64,000 nt of DNA from Micromonospora fulviviridis. GTDB taxonomy: Bacteria > Actinomycetota > Actinomycetes > Mycobacteriales > Micromonosporaceae. The stretch is from the NCBI RefSeq assembly GCF_014648395.1, contig NZ_BMRA01000005.1, forward strand, positions 249,884-313,883. The letters run 5' to 3'. Below, in pieces: positions 38,834-47,816 of this stretch. The translations under genes and the position numbers were made by a program. Under the pieces are notes generated by a model. It was given only the letters and a program-made list of their open reading frames with translations. It did not search any database and had not been told where the DNA came from. Position 1 is the first letter of the stretch; each line of letters opens with the position of its first letter.

Positions 38834-41230
38834 ATGCATCCTCTCTTCGACATCCCCGCGTCCCCGCCCGCGCCGGAGCCCCGGCCGACCCCGCCGCACC
38901 GGCCCGGGGCCCGGCCGGACGCGCAGGCACTCCTCGCCGGCCTGAACGGTCCCCAGCGGGACGCGGTCACCCACGCCGGTTCCCCGCTGCTCATCGTGGC
39001 CGGTGCGGGCTCCGGCAAGACCCGGGTGCTGACCAACCGGATCGCCTACCTGCTCGCCGCGCGGGACGTGCACCCCGGCGAGATCATCGCGATCACCTTC
39101 ACCAACAAGGCCGCCGGCGAGATGAAGGAGCGGGTGGCCGCCCTCGTCGGCCCGCGTGCCCGGTTGATGTGGGTGTCGACCTTCCACTCGGCCTGCGTCC
39201 GGATCCTGCGGGCCGAGCACGAGCACGCCGGCCTCAAGTCCACCTTCTCGATCTACGACGCGGACGACTCCCGCCGGCTCATGCAGCTGGTCGCCCGCGA
39301 GCTGGACCTGGACCCGAAGCGCTACCCGGCGCGCGGACTGGCCGCCCAGGTCTCCAACCTGAAGAACGAGCTGGTCGACCCGGAGGAGTTCGCCTGCCGG
39401 GCCAAGGGCCCCAACGAGCGGGCGCTGGCCGAGGCGTACACGCTCTACCAGCGGCGGCTGCGCGAGGCGCACGCGCTGGACTTCGACGACCTGATCATGA
39501 CGACGGTGCACCTGCTCCAGTCGCACCCGCACGTGGCGGAGAGCTACCGGCGCCGGTTCCGGCACGTGCTGGTCGACGAGTACCAGGACACCAACCACGC
39601 CCAGTACGTGCTGATCAAGGAGCTGGTCTCCGGCACGGAGGGCGTCCCGCCGGCCGAGCTCTGCGTGGTCGGTGACGCCGACCAGTCGATCTACGCGTTC
39701 CGCGGCGCCACCATCCGCAACATCCTGGAGTTCGAGCGCGACTTCACCGACGCGCGGACGATCCTGCTCGAACAGAACTACCGCTCCACCCAGACCATCC
39801 TCAACGCCGCCAACGCGGTGATCGACCGGAACACCTCCCGCAAGCCCAAGCGGCTGTGGAGCGACGCCGGGGCCGGCGAGCAGATCGTCGGCTACGTGGC
39901 CGACACCGAGCACGCCGAGGCGGACTGGGTGGCCCGGGAGATCGACCGGCTGGTCGACGCGGGCGACACCCGCCCGGGCGACGTGGCCGTCTTCTACCGC
40001 ACCAACGCCATGTCCCGCGTCTTCGAGGAGGTGTTCATCCGGGTCGGCCTGCCCTACAAGGTGGTCGGCGGGGTGCGCTTCTACGAGCGCAAGGAGGTCC
40101 GCGACGCGCTGGCCTACCTGCGCGCGGTGGTCAACGACGACGACACGGTCAGCCTGCGCCGGATCCTCAACACCCCGCGCCGGGGCATCGGGGAACGGGC
40201 CGAGGCGTGCGTGGAGGCGCTTTCCAGCCGGGACCGGATCTCCTTCGGCGCCGCGCTGCGCCGGGCCAAGGACGCGCCGGGGATCTCCACCCGGGCCGCC
40301 AACGGCATCGCCGAGTTCGTCGCGCTGCTCGACGGCGCGCGCGAGCTGGCCGCCACCGGCACCCCGGAGGAGGTGCTGGAGGCCCTGCTGACCCGCTCGG
40401 GCTACCTGGCCGAGCTGGAGGAGAGCCTCGACCCGCAGGACGCCGGCCGGGTGGACAACCTCCAGGAACTGGTCAGCGTCGCCCGGGAGTACACCGAGCG
40501 GATCGAGGCGCTGGGCGAGGAGGACGAGCAGGCCACCCTGGCCGGTTTCCTGGAGCAGGTCGCGCTGGTCGCCGACGCCGACCAGATCCCCGCCGACGAC
40601 CCGGACCACCAGGGCGTGGTGACCCTGATGACCCTGCACACCGCCAAGGGGCTGGAGTTCCCGGTGGTGTTCCTCAGCGGCCTGGAGGACGGCGTCTTCC
40701 CGCACCTGCGCTCGCTCGGCGACACCCGGGAGCTGGAGGAGGAGCGGCGGCTGGCGTACGTGGGCATCACCCGGGCCCGGCAGCGCCTCTACCTGTCCCG
40801 GGCGGTCACCCGCTCGGCCTGGGGCGCCCCGGCCTACAACCCGCCGTCGCGTTTCCTGGAGGAGCTGCCGACCGAGCTGGTCCGCTGGGAGCGCACCGAG
40901 GGGTCGTACACCTCGTGGGCCGGTGGGGGCGGCGGCGTCGGTGGCCGGGCGGACCGGGTGCCCGGCGGGCGGGGCGGCTTCACCGGCGGCACGCCGAAGG
41001 CGACCCAGCTCGCCAAGCGGCTCGGGGTGGACGCCAGCCGGCTGGCCACCGCGAGCGAGCTGAAGCAGGCGCCCAAGGTCTCGGTGGGCGACCGGGTCAA
41101 CCACCAGCGCTACGGCCTCGGCCGGGTGCTGGCGGTGGAGGGGCAGGGCCCGGGCGCCCGGGCGCAGATCGACTTCGGCGACCAGACCATGTGGCTGGTC
41201 CTCCGGCACGCCCCGATCGACAAGCTCTGA
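38834..41230 (+). CDS. pcrA: ATP-dependent DNA helicase PcrA/UvrD
   Basis: Superfamily 1A 3'-5' helicase of 798 residues for nucleotide-excision repair and removal of recombination or transcription obstacles. Motifs in order: Q motif LNGPQRDAV, Walker A GAGSGKTRVL, Ia ITFTNKAAGEMKER, II VDEYQDTN, III GDADQSIYAFRGA, IV QNYRSTQTIL, V TLHTAKGLEFPVV and VI YVGITRARQRLYL. The C-terminus ends in a Tudor-like RNA-polymerase-interacting segment (VGDRVNHQRYGLGRVLAVEG). Divergent from chorismate mutase as in M. tuberculosis uvrD1. Confidence 0.96.
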   Translation: MHPLFDIPASPPAPEPRPTPPHRPGARPDAQALLAGLNGPQRDAVTHAGSPLLIVAGAGSGKTRVLTNRIAYLLAARDVHPGEIIAITFTNKAAGEMKERVAALVGPRARLMWVSTFHSACVRILRAEHEHAGLKSTFSIYDADDSRRLMQLVARELDLDPKRYPARGLAAQVSNLKNELVDPEEFACRAKGPNERALAEAYTLYQRRLREAHALDFDDLIMTTVHLLQSHPHVAESYRRRFRHVLVDEYQDTNHAQYVLIKELVSGTEGVPPAELCVVGDADQSIYAFRGATIRNILEFERDFTDARTILLEQNYRSTQTILNAANAVIDRNTSRKPKRLWSDAGAGEQIVGYVADTEHAEADWVAREIDRLVDAGDTRPGDVAVFYRTNAMSRVFEEVFIRVGLPYKVVGGVRFYERKEVRDALAYLRAVVNDDDTVSLRRILNTPRRGIGERAEACVEALSSRDRISFGAALRRAKDAPGISTRAANGIAEFVALLDGARELAATGTPEEVLEALLTRSGYLAELEESLDPQDAGRVDNLQELVSVAREYTERIEALGEEDEQATLAGFLEQVALVADADQIPADDPDHQGVVTLMTLHTAKGLEFPVVFLSGLEDGVFPHLRSLGDTRELEEERRLAYVGITRARQRLYLSRAVTRSAWGAPAYNPPSRFLEELPTELVRWERTEGSYTSWAGGGGGVGGRADRVPGGRGGFTGGTPKATQLAKRLGVDASRLATASELKQAPKVSVGDRVNHQRYGLGRVLAVEGQGPGARAQIDFGDQTMWLVLRHAPIDKL

Positions 41231-41239
41231 GCCGAGTGA

Positions 41240-41270
41240 GGCCCGGCCCGGCGACGTGCCGGACCGGGCC
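41240..41270. terminator. Terminator after pcrA
   Basis: 13-bp stem with one mismatch (41240-41252 with 41258-41270, loop GACGT) between the convergent pcrA and M23 genes. Confidence 0.7.
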
Positions 41271-41290
41271 CCTCCCTCGTGCCGTGGCCG

Positions 41291-42073
41291 TCAGCAGGCC
41301 ACGTCGATGCCCCGGGCCCGCAGGAACGGCGCCGGGTCGATCTGGTTCCACATGGCGCCCTTGTGCACCTCGAAGTGCAGGTGCGGGCCCGTGGAGTCGC
41401 CGGTGGAGCCCTCGTAGCCGATGACCTGCCCGGCCTTCACCTTGTCGCCGACGCTGACGATCAGCCGGCTCTGGTGGGCGTAGTGGGTCAGGTAGCCGTT
41501 GCCGTGGTCGATGAAGACCGAGTTCCCGTAGCCGTCGCCGGCGTCGCCGGCCTTGACCACGGTGCCCGCGGCGGCGGCGTGGATCGGCGTGCCCGACGGC
41601 ATGGCAAAGTCGATGCCGGCGTGCAGGGTGCCCCACCGCTGCCCGAAGCAGGAGGTGATCTCGGCGCCCGCCATGGGGATGACCCAGGCCGGCTTCGGCT
41701 TGGTGGTCGGCTTCGGCTTCGGCTTGGCCGGGGCCTTCGTCGGCTTCGGGCTGGCCGCGCTCGGACTCGGCGACGGGCTGGCCGGGGTGGCCGAGGGGGT
41801 GACCGGGGCGGTCGACTCGCGGGACGAGCGGTCGGCGCGTGCGGCGGCCTCGGCGCGCGCCTGGGCGTCGAAGTCGACGGCGACGGGGGTCGGGGTGCCG
41901 TGGCCGACGGTGGCGACGGAGACACCGCCGACGCCGAGGCCGAGCAGGGCCACCGCGCCGATGACGACATATGCGGTACGCCGGGCCGGGCGCTGGCGCC
42001 GGTGCCGGGCGGGAGCGTTGTCCGGGGTGTTCTCGTTCTGGATGGAGCTGTCTTCCTGCACGGAAACCTTCAT
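41291..42073 (-). CDS. M23 family metallopeptidase (LytM-like), membrane-anchored
   Basis: Probable peptidoglycan endopeptidase of 260 residues acting outside the membrane. A basic, disordered N-terminus is followed by a transmembrane anchor (YVVIGAVALLGLGVGGVSVA), an Ala/Ser/Pro/Lys-rich linker with KPKPKP repeats, and the M23 domain. The zinc motif is HAGIDFAMPSG at the first ligand, with HYAHQS and HLHFEVHKG later; all catalytic positions are present. ATG 42073 gives a sensible N-terminus but lacks a good ribosome site; ATG 42118 is possible. Paralogue of the next upstream gene. Confidence 0.88.
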   Translation of the reverse strand: MKVSVQEDSSIQNENTPDNAPARHRRQRPARRTAYVVIGAVALLGLGVGGVSVATVGHGTPTPVAVDFDAQARAEAAARADRSSRESTAPVTPSATPASPSPSPSAASPKPTKAPAKPKPKPTTKPKPAWVIPMAGAEITSCFGQRWGTLHAGIDFAMPSGTPIHAAAAGTVVKAGDAGDGYGNSVFIDHGNGYLTHYAHQSRLIVSVGDKVKAGQVIGYEGSTGDSTGPHLHFEVHKGAMWNQIDPAPFLRARGIDVAC

Positions 42074-42276
42074 CAGTCGAGGGGCACGTGACCTCGAAAT
42101 ACTGGTGTCGGCCGGCATCGCGGCGGGTACGGGGTTGCGGAGGACCGGCGGGCCCGGTGATGGCACCTGTCCGGGTTTCCACCGTCCTGGCCGGTTTGCT
42201 GCCGAAAAGGATCATGCTCGGCTGTGGTGCCGGCCACAATCGTCGCTGTGACCCAGCAGACTTTGCCGCAGACGAA

Positions 42277-42304
42277 ACCGCCCGGATCGACTGATCCGGG
42301 CGGT
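42277..42304 (-). terminator. Terminator of the second M23 gene
   Basis: 12-bp perfect stem (42277-42288 with 42293-42304, loop GACT) followed on the minus strand by TTT; 19 bp after the stop codon. Confidence 0.85.
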
Positions 42305-42323
42305 CAACGGGCGATACGCAGCG

Positions 42324-43037
42324 TCAGGACGCGGCTACCTCGCTGTAGATTGCCTCGACTTCGAGCTGGATGTCCACTCCGCGCTCCTTGAGCCACGGCA
42401 CCGGGTCGAGCGGCTGGCCGTTGACATGGATCTCCAGGTGCAGGTGCGAGCCGTAGGAGTGGCCGGTGTTGCCGACCAGGCCGAGCTGGTCGCCCGCCTT
42501 CACCTGCTGGCCCTCCTTGACGGTCACCGCCGAGGAGTGGCCGTAGATGGCCTCGCTGCCGTCCGCGTGCTGGACGATCACCGCGTAGCCGTAGCCGCCG
42601 AACCAGCCGGCCTTGGTGACCTGGCCGTCGTGGATGGCCCGGTAGGGCGTGCCCTCCGGGGCGACCAGGTCGATGCCGGTGTGCAGCTTGCCCCAGCGCA
42701 TGCCGTAGGGCGACTGGAAGTCGTAGCCGTGCAGGGGGAGCAGCCAGGTGTCCTGCTCGGTGGCGGTCTTGCCGCCGGCGCGGTCGTCACGGGTGGCACG
42801 GTCCGCGCTGTCGGCCCGGGCCGCGGCGTCCTGGCTGGTGACCGAGGCCTGCTTGAGCTCGTCGAGGACCGACGGGCTGACGCTCTTGGCGTCGGGGAGG
42901 GCGTTCGCGCCGAGGGCGACGATGCCGGCGCCCACGAAGGCGGTGGTCACGACCGCGGCGTAGCGGCTCCGCGGGGGGGTGGGTACGCGGCGGCGGCCGC
43001 GATATCTATCGGGCTCAGACGACAGGCGCTGGCGCAC
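42324..43037 (-). CDS. M23 family metallopeptidase (LytM-like)
   Basis: Second peptidoglycan endopeptidase, 237 residues. A basic start leads into a hydrophobic anchor (YAAVVTTAFVGAGIVALGAN), then a short helical linker and the M23 domain with HTGIDLVAPEG, YGHSSAV and HLHLEIHVNG. I chose GTG 43037 because CGGAGG lies 6 nt upstream; the frame is open to 43220 without support. Similar in position to Rv0950c beside uvrD1. It is separated from the first M23 gene by a terminator, so the two are not one transcript. Confidence 0.88.
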   Translation of the reverse strand: MRQRLSSEPDRYRGRRRVPTPPRSRYAAVVTTAFVGAGIVALGANALPDAKSVSPSVLDELKQASVTSQDAAARADSADRATRDDRAGGKTATEQDTWLLPLHGYDFQSPYGMRWGKLHTGIDLVAPEGTPYRAIHDGQVTKAGWFGGYGYAVIVQHADGSEAIYGHSSAVTVKEGQQVKAGDQLGLVGNTGHSYGSHLHLEIHVNGQPLDPVPWLKERGVDIQLEVEAIYSEVAAS

Positions 43038-43423
43038 GCACACCCTCCGTTGTCGGGGATCCGATGCGACTCCGGACCGTTCGGTGAAGCTCGGTCGAAC
43101 CTCCGGTGTCGCGTCGTCACCCGTCCGTGGACCTGATGACAACCGTGGACACGTTAGCCAACCGCCACTCCTGTCACAAGCCGAAGCGCCGAATTGGCGT
43201 TTCGTTCTGTCCGTTTCCATCCGCTCTTGTCATAGCTCGTGCCCCCGGTCGGCTGGCCCCGCAACTGCCCGTTCGTCGCGGACAGTGACCGATCGGCGGA
43301 GGTGTCCGGCTTCCCGCGAGCGGGGTGGGGCGGTAAGGCGCAGCCCGGGTTTCCGGCCCCGGGTGGGGCGGGTTACCGTTCGTTCAGGTCAGGAGTGCCG
43401 GAGCCGGTGAAAGGTGTGCGCTG
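43038..43423. other. 386-bp divergent gene-free region (M23 / icmB-like)
   Basis: Holds a bulged hairpin at 43072-43106 (CCGGA and GTTCG with CGAAC and TCCGG) just upstream of the M23 start on the minus strand. The middle (43141-43240) is the least GC-rich part and likely contains the promoters. No riboswitch class and no open frame of interest recognised. Confidence 0.4.
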
Positions 43424-43828
43424 ATGAGCTCTCGTATCCGGGTCGTCGTCGCGAAGCCCGGCCTGGACGGCCACGACCGGGGCGCGAAGGTCGTCGCCCG
43501 TGCCCTGCGTGACGCGGGCATGGAGGTCATCTACACCGGCCTGCACCAGACCCCGGAGCAGATCGTGGAGACCGCGATCCAGGAGGACGCCGACGCGGTG
43601 GGCCTCTCGGTGCTCTCCGGGGCGCACATGACCCTCTTCAAGCGGGTCCTCGAACTGCTCGCCGAGCGCGACGCGGCCGACATCGTGGTCTTCGGCGGCG
43701 GCATCATTCCGGACGCCGACATCCCGGAGCTCCAGCGGCTCGGCGTCGCCAAGATCTTCACCCCGGGAGCCACCACCCAGTCGATCGTGGAGTGGGTCCG
43801 GGAGAACGTCGCCCAGCCGGTCGCCTGA
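43424..43828 (+). CDS. B12-binding small subunit of an acyl-CoA mutase (IcmB-like)
   Basis: Adenosylcobalamin-binding domain protein of 134 residues. The base-off motif DGHDRG (D-x-H-x-x-G) is near residue 15, and the downstream SVLSGAHM and [12 protein letters not shown] complete the Rossmann-type B12 fold. Closely resembles the small subunit of isobutyryl-CoA mutase from Streptomyces (about 136 residues); the large subunit is encoded elsewhere. Same location between the M23 and sucCD genes as in Streptomyces coelicolor. Confidence 0.88.
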   Translation: MSSRIRVVVAKPGLDGHDRGAKVVARALRDAGMEVIYTGLHQTPEQIVETAIQEDADAVGLSVLSGAHMTLFKRVLELLAERDAADIVVFGGGIIPDADIPELQRLGVAKIFTPGATTQSIVEWVRENVAQPVA

Positions 43829-44248
43829 CCTTCCCGGCGGCGCGCGTCCCTCCGGGTGACGCCGGCGAGCTGATGGTGTCGCGGATGCCCGGGATGCCGC
43901 CCGGCTCCGGGACGGGGCGGGCCGCCGGTGTGCGGACAGGGGGAGGGGCCGGACGCACCCCTCACACGTCCGGCCCCTCTATGCACGATGCCCCGCCGCC
44001 ACCCCTCGACCGACAGGGCATCGGCCGCTCCCGTCGTCGCGCCTGACCAGCGCTCCGACATCAGACTCAACGACGCCCCCAACAGGGGGTTACGCCTGTT
44101 CCGCAACATCCCCCGGACGGCTGACGGCCCGCGTTCCGCGCACCTCGGACGGGCCGGTTTCCGGGGACCTCGCCGTGCGGGCCGGGGTCGTATCGTGTGC
44201 CTGCCCGGACCGCGTCCCGCGGTCGACGATCCCCGCCGGGAGCCCGCC
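43829..44248 (+). other. 420-bp gene-free region
   Basis: Apart from the icmB-like terminator at 43943-43979 I see nothing definite. Frames here are open but lack ribosome sites and family resemblance. Confidence 0.5.
43943..43979 (+). terminator. Terminator downstream of icmB-like gene
   Basis: Perfect 13-bp stem (43943-43955 with 43967-43979) with an 11-nt loop, 115 bp after the stop codon. Confidence 0.65.
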
Positions 44249-45076
44249 GTGACCCAGCCGCCGTACCCGCAGCCCGACCCCGCCGGCGGCCGGCCCGCGC
44301 CGCCCCCGCCGCCCGCGGGGTGGCCGGCACCGCAGCAGCCCGGCCAGGGCTGGCCCGCACCGCAGCAACCGGCTCCGGGTGGCTGGGGCGCTCCGCACCA
44401 GCAGCCCGCGCCGGGCTGGCCCGTTCGGCACCCGCAGCACGGCGCTCCCCACCACCAGCCCGCGCCCGGCTGGCCGGCCGCGCCGCCGGCGTACCCCGGT
44501 GGGGTCGGGCCGGCGCAGCCGCCGCCGACCGCGAAGCGGATCCCGGAGGACCTGCCGTTCGTGGTCCGGCCGAGCCTAGGCAAGCGGGCGCTGACCCTCG
44601 GGTTGGTGACCCTGGTGATCGGCCTGGTGATCGCCTGCCCGATCGGCCTGGCCGCGTCGTCCGAGGACGGCGGCCTCGGGCTGCTCTTCATCATCCCGGT
44701 GGTGCTGCTCTTCTTCGCCCTGCCGGTCGGCCTCCAGCTCTGGCTGGTCTCCTCCGGCGGCCCGGTGCTCGCGCTCGGGCCGGCCGGGCTGTGGATCAAG
44801 ACGCGGCCGACCCGGGGGCAGGCGATCTGGCTGCCGTGGGAGGCGATCGACCGGATCTACGTGCGGCGGTGGGCGCTGGAGAAGATGCTCTGCGTCAAGC
44901 CGCGCGACCCGCGGGTCGGCAGCGGGCTGGGCGCGTTCACCGCGCTCGACTCCGGGATGCAGCAGGCGTTCTTCGGCACCGGCTTCACCGCCACGGTCAA
45001 CCACGCCGACCGTGGCGAGGACGAGATCATGCGAGCCGTGGTCGGATACGCGGCCGGTCGCTGCCGGGTGGGCTGA
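44249..45076 (+). CDS. Proline-rich membrane protein with PH-like domain
   Basis: Protein of 275 residues. Residues 1-95 are Pro/Gln/Gly/Trp-rich with repeating GWPAPQQP-like units. Two transmembrane segments follow (ALTLGLVTLVIGLVIACPIG and LLFIIPVVLLFFALPVGLQL). The C-terminal 110 residues are compact (VLALGPAGLWIKTR, IWLPWEAIDRIYVRRW), resembling a bacterial PH-like domain. The GTG at 44249 has GGGAG 6 nt upstream; the frame is open earlier but unsupported. Function unknown. Confidence 0.75.
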   Translation: MTQPPYPQPDPAGGRPAPPPPPAGWPAPQQPGQGWPAPQQPAPGGWGAPHQQPAPGWPVRHPQHGAPHHQPAPGWPAAPPAYPGGVGPAQPPPTAKRIPEDLPFVVRPSLGKRALTLGLVTLVIGLVIACPIGLAASSEDGGLGLLFIIPVVLLFFALPVGLQLWLVSSGGPVLALGPAGLWIKTRPTRGQAIWLPWEAIDRIYVRRWALEKMLCVKPRDPRVGSGLGAFTALDSGMQQAFFGTGFTATVNHADRGEDEIMRAVVGYAAGRCRVG

Positions 45077-45130
45077 GCCCGGCCGGCGCACAGACGGCTG
45101 TGCATTACCGCACACCGTGCACCCGCTCGG

Positions 45131-45158
45131 TTGCCGCCGGTTCCCATCTCGTTAGGCT
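45131..45158 (+). promoter_or_regulatory. Promoter upstream of sucC
   Basis: TTGCCG (45131-45136), 16-bp spacer, TAGGCT (45153-45158). Predicted start at about 45165. Confidence 0.6.
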
Positions 45159-45165
45159 GCGGCAA

Positions 45166-45183
45166 ATGACCTGTCTCATCTGA
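45166..45183 (+). other. Possible leaderless five-codon ORF before sucC
   Basis: ATG ACC TGT CTC ATC TGA begins 7 nt after the -10 box, at the predicted transcript start, and would encode MTCLI. CCTGTC and GACAGG in and after it can pair. Function uncertain. Confidence 0.3.
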
Positions 45184-45261
45184 TGACAGGCGTCAAACTG
45201 ATTTTCCAACGCTGGTGGCGGCGCGACGGCGCGCCGCGGAGACGGGACGGGACGCGCAATC

Positions 45262-46440
45262 GTGGACCTGTACGAGTACCAGGGGCGGGACCTGTTCGAG
45301 CGGCACGGGTTGCCCGTGCTCGCCGGCGGCGTCGCCACTACCCCGGAGGAGGCCCGCGCGATCGCCGAGCGCCTCGGCGGCCGGGTGGTCGTCAAGGCGC
45401 AGGTGAAGGTCGGCGGCCGCGGCAAGGCCGGCGGCGTGAAGCTGGCCGAGGGCGCGGAGGAGACGGTGGCCCGTGCCACCGACATCCTCGGCATGGACAT
45501 CAAGGGTCACACGGTCCACAAGGTCATGATCACCGTGACCGCGGACGTGGCCGAGGAGTACTACTTCTCGTACCTGCTCGACCGGGCGAACCGCACCTTC
45601 CTCTGCATCGCCAGCGTGGCCGGCGGCATGGACATCGAGCAGGTCGCCGCCGACACCCCCGAGAAGGTCGTCAAGGCCCCGATCGACGCGAACACCGGCG
45701 TGGACGAGGCCAAGGCGCGCGAGATCGTGAGCGCGGCCGGCTTCCCGGCCGAGGTCGCCGACCAGGTGGTCGAGGTCGCGGTCAAGCTGTGGCAGGCGTT
45801 CGTCGCCGAGGACGCCACGCTGGTCGAGGTGAACCCGCTGGCCACGACCAAGGACGGCAAGCTGCTGCTGCTGGACGCCAAGGTCACCCTCGACGAGAAC
45901 GCCGCGTTCCGGCACCCGGACCACGAGGCCCTGGTCGACCAGGCGTCGGTGGATCCGCTGGAGCAGGCCGCCAAGGAGAAGGACCTCAACTACGTCAAGC
46001 TCGACGGCGAGGTCGGCATCATCGGCAACGGCGCGGGCCTGGTCATGTCCACCCTCGACGTGGTCGCGTACGCCGGTGAGCGGCACGGCGGCGTCAAGCC
46101 GGCCAACTTCCTCGACATCGGCGGCGGCGCGAGCGCCGAGGTGATGGCGAACGGCCTGGAGATCGTGCTCTCCGACCCGTCGGTGAAGAGCGTCTTCGTC
46201 AACGTCTTCGGCGGCATCACCGCCTGCGACGCGGTCGCCAACGGCATCGTGCAGGCGCTGGCGCTGCTCGAGCAGCGCGGCGAGAAGGCCACCAAGCCGC
46301 TCGTCGTGCGCCTCGACGGCAACAACGCCGAGGCCGGTCGGGCGATCCTCGACGGCGCGAACAACCCGCTGATCCAGCGGGTCGACACCATGGACGGCGC
46401 GGCCGAGCGGGCCGCCGAGCTGGCAGCTGCGGGGGTCTGA
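45262..46440 (+). CDS. sucC: Succinate-CoA ligase, beta subunit
   Basis: TCA-cycle enzyme subunit, 392 residues, catalysing succinyl-CoA to succinate with ADP or GDP phosphorylation. An ATP-grasp domain ([31 protein letters not shown] for nucleotide) is followed by the ligase domain with [14 protein letters not shown] and [15 protein letters not shown]. The GTG start at 45262 follows GACGGGACGGGACG and gives the standard N-terminus. Two bases separate it from sucD. The 185 bp upstream hold a promoter and a micro-ORF. Confidence 0.96.
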   Translation: MDLYEYQGRDLFERHGLPVLAGGVATTPEEARAIAERLGGRVVVKAQVKVGGRGKAGGVKLAEGAEETVARATDILGMDIKGHTVHKVMITVTADVAEEYYFSYLLDRANRTFLCIASVAGGMDIEQVAADTPEKVVKAPIDANTGVDEAKAREIVSAAGFPAEVADQVVEVAVKLWQAFVAEDATLVEVNPLATTKDGKLLLLDAKVTLDENAAFRHPDHEALVDQASVDPLEQAAKEKDLNYVKLDGEVGIIGNGAGLVMSTLDVVAYAGERHGGVKPANFLDIGGGASAEVMANGLEIVLSDPSVKSVFVNVFGGITACDAVANGIVQALALLEQRGEKATKPLVVRLDGNNAEAGRAILDGANNPLIQRVDTMDGAAERAAELAAAGV

Positions 46441-46442
46441 CA

Positions 46443-47330
46443 ATGGCTATCTGGCTGACCAAGGACTCCAAGGTCATCGTGCAGGGGATGACCGGTTCCG
46501 AGGGTTCCAAGCACACCCGGCGGATGCTCGCTGCCGGCACCAACGTCGTCGGCGGCGTCAACCCGCGCAAGGCGGGCCAGAAGGTCGACTTCGACGGCAC
46601 CGAGCTGCCGGTCTTCGCGTCCGTCGCGGACGCCATGAAGGAGACCGGGGCGGAGGTCACGGTCATCTTCGTGCCGCCGCAGTTCACCAAGGCCGCGGTG
46701 GTCGAGGCGATCGACGCCGGCATCGACCTGGCCGTCGTGATCACCGAGGGCGTGCCGGTGCACGACACCGCCGCGTTCTGGGCGTACAACGTGGCCAAGG
46801 GCGAGCGGACCCGGATCATCGGCCCGAACTGCCCGGGCATCGCCTCGCCGGGGGCCTCCAACGCCGGCATCATCCCGGCCGACATCACCGGCTCCGGCCG
46901 GATCGGCCTGGTCAGCAAGAGCGGCACGCTGACCTACCAGATGATGTACGAGCTGCGCGACATCGGCTTCTCCACCTGCGTCGGCATCGGCGGTGACCCG
47001 ATCATCGGCACCACCCACATCGACGCGCTGGCCGCCTTCGAGGCGGACCCGGAGACCGACGCGATCGTCATGATCGGTGAGATCGGTGGCGACGCCGAGG
47101 AGCGGGCGGCCGAGTTCATCAAGGCCAACGTCACCAAGCCGGTGGTCGGCTACATCGCCGGCTTCACCGCCCCGCCCGGCAAGACCATGGGCCACGCCGG
47201 CGCGATCATCTCCGGCTCGGCGGGCACCGCCGACGCCAAGAAGGCTGCGCTGGAGGCGGTCGGCGTGAAGGTCGGCAAGACCCCGACCGAGACCGCCAAG
47301 CTGATGCGGGAGATCATGTCCGGCCGCTGA
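46443..47330 (+). CDS. sucD: Succinate-CoA ligase, alpha subunit
   Basis: CoA-binding and phosphohistidine subunit, 295 residues. The CoA site is near the N-terminus ([19 protein letters not shown]), ATP-citrate-lyase/succinyl-CoA-ligase signature SKSGTLTYQ is present, and the active-site His is in GHAGAIISG. Directly downstream of sucC. A bidirectional terminator follows. Confidence 0.96.
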   Translation: MAIWLTKDSKVIVQGMTGSEGSKHTRRMLAAGTNVVGGVNPRKAGQKVDFDGTELPVFASVADAMKETGAEVTVIFVPPQFTKAAVVEAIDAGIDLAVVITEGVPVHDTAAFWAYNVAKGERTRIIGPNCPGIASPGASNAGIIPADITGSGRIGLVSKSGTLTYQMMYELRDIGFSTCVGIGGDPIIGTTHIDALAAFEADPETDAIVMIGEIGGDAEERAAEFIKANVTKPVVGYIAGFTAPPGKTMGHAGAIISGSAGTADAKKAALEAVGVKVGKTPTETAKLMREIMSGR

Positions 47331-47348
47331 GCGGTCCCGTGACGTGCC

Positions 47349-47380
47349 GAGGGGGTCGACCGGGTACGGTCGGCCCCCTC
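47349..47380. terminator. Bidirectional terminator after sucCD
   Basis: 14-bp stem with one G-U pair (47349-47362 with 47367-47380, loop GGTA) between convergent sucD and the DUF4190 gene. Confidence 0.85.
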
Positions 47381-47387
47381 ACGCTTC

Positions 47388-47657
47388 CTACCGGTACCAG
47401 TAGGGGGAGTAGTAGTTGCCCCGGGACCGGATGATGGCGCTGGCGATGAGGTTGATGACACCGAACGCGATGGCCAGCCAGCCGAGCAGCGGGGACTTGC
47501 CGAAGCGCTTCGCGTCCCGGATCGACAGGTAGCCGAAGACGATGCCCAGGATGCCGCAGCAGAGCAGGCCGGTGATGATCCCCAGGACGCCCCAGAGGGT
47601 GGTCCGGTCCCGCCCGGCGGCCGGTGGCGGCGGGGGCGGCGGATACGGAGCGTTCAC
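47388..47657 (-). CDS. Small DUF4190-type membrane protein
   Basis: Membrane protein of 89 residues. A Pro-rich start precedes two transmembrane segments (LWGVLGIITGLLCCGILGIV and LLGWLAIAFGVINLIASAII) separated by the loop GYLSIRDAKRFG that is typical of DUF4190. No enzymatic motif. A second, longer DUF4190 protein is at 49211. Function unknown. Confidence 0.8.
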   Translation of the reverse strand: MNAPYPPPPPPPAAGRDRTTLWGVLGIITGLLCCGILGIVFGYLSIRDAKRFGKSPLLGWLAIAFGVINLIASAIIRSRGNYYSPYWYR

Positions 47658-47816
47658 GGCTTCCTCCGAGCGGTCGGTGCCGCGACAGGAAAGGTCGCGT
47701 CCTGGGCCGAGGCTAAACCGGATCGGGGCCCCCGAGCCGGTGGATCAGGGAACTCGCCGCCGTCCCACGGCGGTATCGGACTGCCGTCACCCGCGCGGCA
47801 TGCCAGAGTAGAGCCG

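Noticed and set aside
43038..43240. Possible c-di-AMP (ydaO) riboswitch before the M23 peptidase gene
   Set aside because: This element is often found before cell-wall hydrolase genes in actinobacteria, but its conserved GACGGGGGAACC and GGGTGAA blocks are absent.
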